Shown here piece after piece: positions 13,094 through 13,795 of a stretch of 13,795 nt of DNA. The stretch covers positions 1 to 13,795 of the forward strand of contig CAKZHN010000075.1 of assembly GCA_936924235.1 (NCBI GenBank), read 5' to 3'. This DNA comes from an uncultured Rhodoplanes sp. Lineage in GTDB: Bacteria > Pseudomonadota > Alphaproteobacteria > Rhizobiales > Xanthobacteraceae. The notes below the pieces were generated by a model that saw only the letters and a list, made by a program, of their open reading frames with translations, searched no databases and had not been told where the DNA came from. Every line of letters begins with the position of its first letter. The stretch's first letter is position 1. A program made the position numbers and the translations under genes.

Positions 13094-13126
13094 ATCGCAT
13101 GGACCGCCGGTCGCGGTCAATGCGAT
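13094..13126 (-). terminator. Long near-perfect hairpin between the SMP-30-like gene and tRNA-Pro
   Basis: ATCGCAT (13094-13100) pairs with ATGCGAT (13120-13126); after one G/A mismatch GACCGC (13102-13107) pairs with GCGGTC (13113-13118) around a 5-base loop. The 33-base structure begins seven bases after the SMP-30-like stop and ends 13 bases before the tRNA. There is no T run, so it is a terminator-like or processing structure. A TTGACC within it (13120-13115) could also be the -35 of the tRNA promoter, though no good -10 follows. Confidence 0.5.
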
Positions 13127-13133
13127 AGGCCGT

Positions 13134-13795
13134 TTACGGGCCTTTTTCCCATTCTGCCGGTGAAAACTTAACGACGGCCCCCTCGAACGGCGGCCGGTTG
13201 TTCTGGAAAGCGCCGCCGGCAATGAGATTTCCGGCGCCGTCCCAGACCACCGTGTCGACGAACGGCATCGAAACCTTCAGCGTGTTCCGGTGCTTGCCGT
13301 CGCGGTCGAAGACGTGCACCCGGCCCTCGCCGTACTCGGCCACCGCGATCAGGCCCGGCCGGAGCGCGATGCCGTCGGGCCCGGCCAGCGGATAGGTATA
13401 GCTGCTGGCGGCCGGCACCTTGGCGAAATCGATCAGAACCTTGCGCGCCGTCACGTGCTCACGCGAGTCGAGCGTCAGCGCATGAACCCGCCGCGCCAGA
13501 TGCTCCGACAAATAAAGCGTCCGGGTCGCCGGATCGAAGTTGACGCCGTTGGCGTAGCGGATCCCGCCGACCACCTCGGTCATCACGCCCATGGCGGTCA
13601 GGTGATAAACGCGGCCGGTCGGCGGTGCGGAGAGGTCGAAGACGCCGGCATCGGAGAAATAGGCGCCGCCCTGCCCGTCGCTGGTGCCGGCGTTGGGGTC
13701 CTGCAGCGGCGTGCCGTTCGGCGCGGTGGCGAAGCGCCGGCCGGTCGTGCCGTTGGCCTGGACCTCGACCATGGCCCGGCCGAGATGGCAGTCGA
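13134..13795 (-). CDS. SMP-30/gluconolactonase/LRE family protein, 5' end outside window
   Basis: About 220 C-terminal residues are visible, and the frame continues without a stop to the right edge; the family has about 290-310. The Met at 13772 is internal, since DCHLGRA precedes it in frame. The six-bladed propeller signature is clear: SDGQGGAYFSDAG, the metal-ligand Asn in YANGVNFDPATRTLYLSEHLARRVH, GPDGIALRPG with the ligand Asp, and WDGAGNLIAGG near the end. Members are Ca/Zn-dependent lactonases (sugar lactones, or lactones formed in catabolic pathways). Its stop is followed by the hairpin at 13094-13126. The substrate is not identifiable, and a link to the aromatic cluster about 5 kb away is not shown. 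Confidence 0.88.
   Translation of the reverse strand, partial: DCHLGRAMVEVQANGTTGRRFATAPNGTPLQDPNAGTSDGQGGAYFSDAGVFDLSAPPTGRVYHLTAMGVMTEVVGGIRYANGVNFDPATRTLYLSEHLARRVHALTLDSREHVTARKVLIDFAKVPAASSYTYPLAGPDGIALRPGLIAVAEYGEGRVHVFDRDGKHRNTLKVSMPFVDTVVWDGAGNLIAGGAFQNNRPPFEGAVVKFSPAEWEKGP

Overview
The window is about 65% G+C, almost fully coding, and its protein families and gene order are typical of Alphaproteobacteria, most likely Rhizobiales (Bradyrhizobium/Rhodopseudomonas-like). The support for this is an NDUFS4-type complex I accessory subunit gene, which bacteria outside the alphaproteobacteria rarely carry, lying next to tRNA-Pro(TGG), plus several TctC/AAHS/class II aldolase catabolic genes. 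I see no transposase, integrase, CRISPR array, rRNA or regulator gene.

Region 1 (1-7919) looks like an aromatic-ring degradation locus built from two divergent operons. The minus-strand operon reads, from 3460 down to 1: a cupin with a basic tail, an HsaA-like flavin-dependent oxygenase (acyl-CoA dehydrogenase fold), a fumarylacetoacetate-hydrolase-family enzyme and a type I extradiol dioxygenase cut by the window edge. The plus-strand operon (3614-7919) reads: a zinc-free quinone-oxidoreductase-like MDR enzyme, an isocitrate lyase/PEP mutase family lyase, a single-component FAD aromatic hydroxylase and a class II aldolase/decarboxylase. Most junctions overlap or nearly touch (TAATG, ATGA, gaps of 2-3 bases), so translation is probably coupled. 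Hydroxylation, meta ring opening, C-C hydrolysis or isomerisation, and a final lyase step are all represented, but the substrate cannot be named. The 153-base divergent gap holds a 15-bp palindrome resembling the IclR operator.

Region 2 (7944-11445) is about the envelope and uptake: a predicted outer-membrane beta-barrel, a 350-base non-coding gap, an AAHS-type aromatic acid/H+ symporter and, convergent to it with an 11-base gap, a TctC/Bug periplasmic binding protein. These could feed the pathway of region 1, which is inference from proximity.

Region 3 (11595-12514) has a second small cupin with a degenerate metal site and, convergent to it, a RidA-family protein that lacks the usual substrate-binding arginine. 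A GC-rich hairpin lies between them.

Region 4 (12648-13795) returns to housekeeping genes: the NDUFS4-like subunit, tRNA-Pro(TGG) with encoded CCA, and a partial SMP-30/gluconolactonase-like gene, all on the minus strand. The short gaps hold several strong hairpins and a 29-bp tandem repeat that begins inside the 3' end of the NDUFS4 gene.
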